DNA from: Pseudonocardia acidicola
GTDB lineage: Bacteria > Actinomycetota > Actinomycetes > Mycobacteriales > Pseudonocardiaceae
Direction: 5' to 3'
DNA: 64,000 nucleotides
NCBI RefSeq assembly: GCF_012911935.1
Contig: NZ_JAAXLA010000001.1
Location: forward strand, 164,754 to 228,753
This document shows positions 63,816 through 64,000 of the stretch, one piece after another. The notes below the pieces were generated by a model, which was not told where the DNA came from, did no database searches, and saw only the letters and a list, made by a program, of their open reading frames with translations. Within the stretch, counting starts at the first letter, position 1; the number at the start of each line of letters is the position of its first letter. A program made the translations under genes and the position numbers.

Positions 63816-64000
63816 GTGAACCGAAGCCGGAACCGCCGCATCGCCGAGAGAAACGACGGCCGACGCCGCATCCGCCGCGCGAGCCAGGCCGTCGGCGCGG
63901 CCGCGGCCGTCCTGACCGGCGTGCTGGGCGTCAGCCTCGCCGACGGCACCGCCACGGCCAGGTCCGCGGACGCCGCGACCCCACCCTCCCCCGTCCCGGC
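63816..64000 (+). CDS. Exported protein (5' part only)
   Basis: GTG 63816, after ACGGAG, opens a basic N-terminus (RSRNRRIAERNDGRRRIRRA) followed by a hydrophobic core (AVGAAAAVLTGVLGVSLA), a long signal peptide. No stop is reached by base 64000, so the gene continues outside. It follows the two-component system by 235 bases with nothing between. Its family cannot be told; an FMN-binding target of ApbE would fit the context but is not shown. Confidence 0.55.
   Translation, partial: MNRSRNRRIAERNDGRRRIRRASQAVGAAAAVLTGVLGVSLADGTATARSADAATPPSPVP

Overview
The window is high-GC actinobacterial DNA. Two long blocks keep the gene order of mycobacteria and streptomycetes: miaB / DUF349 / LigB-like / miaA / dapF / hflX / lexA / LysM / nrdR / nrdJ, and ahpE / ctaG / DUF3052 / aceE / fasR / fabD-fabH-acpP-fabF-accD6. 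The combination fits a member of the Pseudonocardiales, perhaps Pseudonocardia. That assignment is inferred from synteny and family recognition, not from a marker gene.

Layout. 1-15116 is core genome: the 5' end of a TAXI-type solute-binding lipoprotein, tRNA modification (miaB, miaA), diaminopimelate epimerase, HflX, the SOS repressor LexA with LexA operators, and the NrdR / class II ribonucleotide reductase pair. 15117-20600 is an accessory island. It holds a candidate structured RNA, a 47-aa Lys-rich protein, a coiled-coil CHAT (caspase-like) protein, and three overlapping genes: a tyrosine recombinase carrying a frameshift, an Xre-type HTH protein, and a 769-aa protein with 18 CxxC motifs fused to a recombinase-like domain that lacks the catalytic tyrosine. 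20635-29240 is mixed: HD hydrolase, Nudix, pirin, methyltransferase, excisionase-type HTH protein, transglutaminase, metallo-beta-lactamase fold protein and DUF3145, separated by gene remnants.

29260-42375 is a second core block: the type II fatty-acid synthesis operon with its PucR-type regulator FasR, a second pirin, a cold-shock protein, AceE, DUF3052, a CtaG-like protein, AhpE and tRNA-Val(TAC). Downstream of the tRNA, 42376-45443 is decayed: a broken antitoxin/toxin pair, an IS110 fragment, and a LysR-type ligand-binding protein without an HTH divergent from a DUF5997 gene. 45444-58000 holds an MFS exporter, a GH15 glucosidase/trehalase and several membrane proteins of the stress-island type (HdeD, DUF7144, DUF1269, alpha/beta hydrolase, CPBP protease), interspersed with fragments of SDR, FtsH, Vms1 and UspA genes. 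58139-63580 is a redox module: small exported protein, ApbE flavin transferase, haem-type membrane protein, NuoF-like flavoprotein and ferredoxin in one operon, divergent from a two-component system. The window ends inside a gene for an exported protein.

The parts most worth a second look are the CHAT protein with its small basic neighbour, the recombinase / Xre / zinc-knuckle trio beside it, and the ApbE redox operon.
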